A stretch of DNA of 5,288 nt from Patescibacteria group bacterium. Lineage in GTDB: Bacteria; Patescibacteriota; Minisyncoccia; Phycocordibacterales; UBA12079. The DNA is taken from assembly GCA_018821685.1 (NCBI GenBank), contig JAHJLO010000088.1, positions 1 to 5,288 on the forward strand, read 5' to 3'. Every line of letters begins with the position of its first letter. Within the stretch, counting starts at the first letter, position 1. This document shows positions 5,276 through 5,288 of this stretch, in pieces. The notes beneath the pieces are model-generated. The model ran no database searches, was not told the origin of the DNA, and saw only the letters and a list, made by a program, of their open reading frames with translations. The translations under genes were made by a program, and so were the position numbers.

Positions 5276-5288
5276 TAAAATAATTCTA

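Overview
The window is AT-rich and gene-dense, with short intergenic gaps, TAA at all four visible stop codons, and Gly encoded by GGN. The closeness of the TypA protein to candidate-phyla types, and an Avd/reverse-transcriptase pair of the kind common in the Candidate Phyla Radiation (Patescibacteria, for example Parcubacteria or Nomurabacteria), make that group the best guess. This is an inference from remembered protein style, not a database result. No rRNA, tRNA, CRISPR or transposase was seen.

Layout. (i) 1-1370 holds two retroelement genes. On the minus strand is the 5' part of a four-helix-bundle Avd-like protein, cut by the window edge. On the plus strand is a complete 349-residue reverse transcriptase (RT) of the diversity-generating retroelement (DGR) type. 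They are head to head, with one base between the two ATG codons. No template repeat, variable repeat or target gene is visible inside the window. (ii) 1371-1432 is a 62-base gap between convergent genes with no clear terminator. (iii) 1433-2764 (minus) is a DEAD-box RNA helicase with a basic Ser/Gly/Arg-rich N-terminal arm. It has a consensus sigma70-type promoter at 2904-2932 and a long leader of about 130 nt containing a hairpin. (iv) 3008-3259 (minus) is a small, unrecognised zinc-ribbon-like protein with its own promoter, a strong Shine-Dalgarno site that decides its start, a 19-bp palindrome in its leader, and a tandem-hairpin terminator. (v) 3497-5275 (plus) is typA/bipA, a ribosome-associated translational GTPase, with its promoter in the divergent gap 3260-3496.

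The helicase and TypA both act on RNA or ribosomes and are typical stress or cold-growth housekeeping factors. They are separate transcription units here, so no operon links them. The unusual part is the Avd/RT pair. The gene content points to a DGR, but the orientation differs from the usual co-directional avd-TR-RT order. Any template and target would have to lie to the left of the window or elsewhere in the genome.
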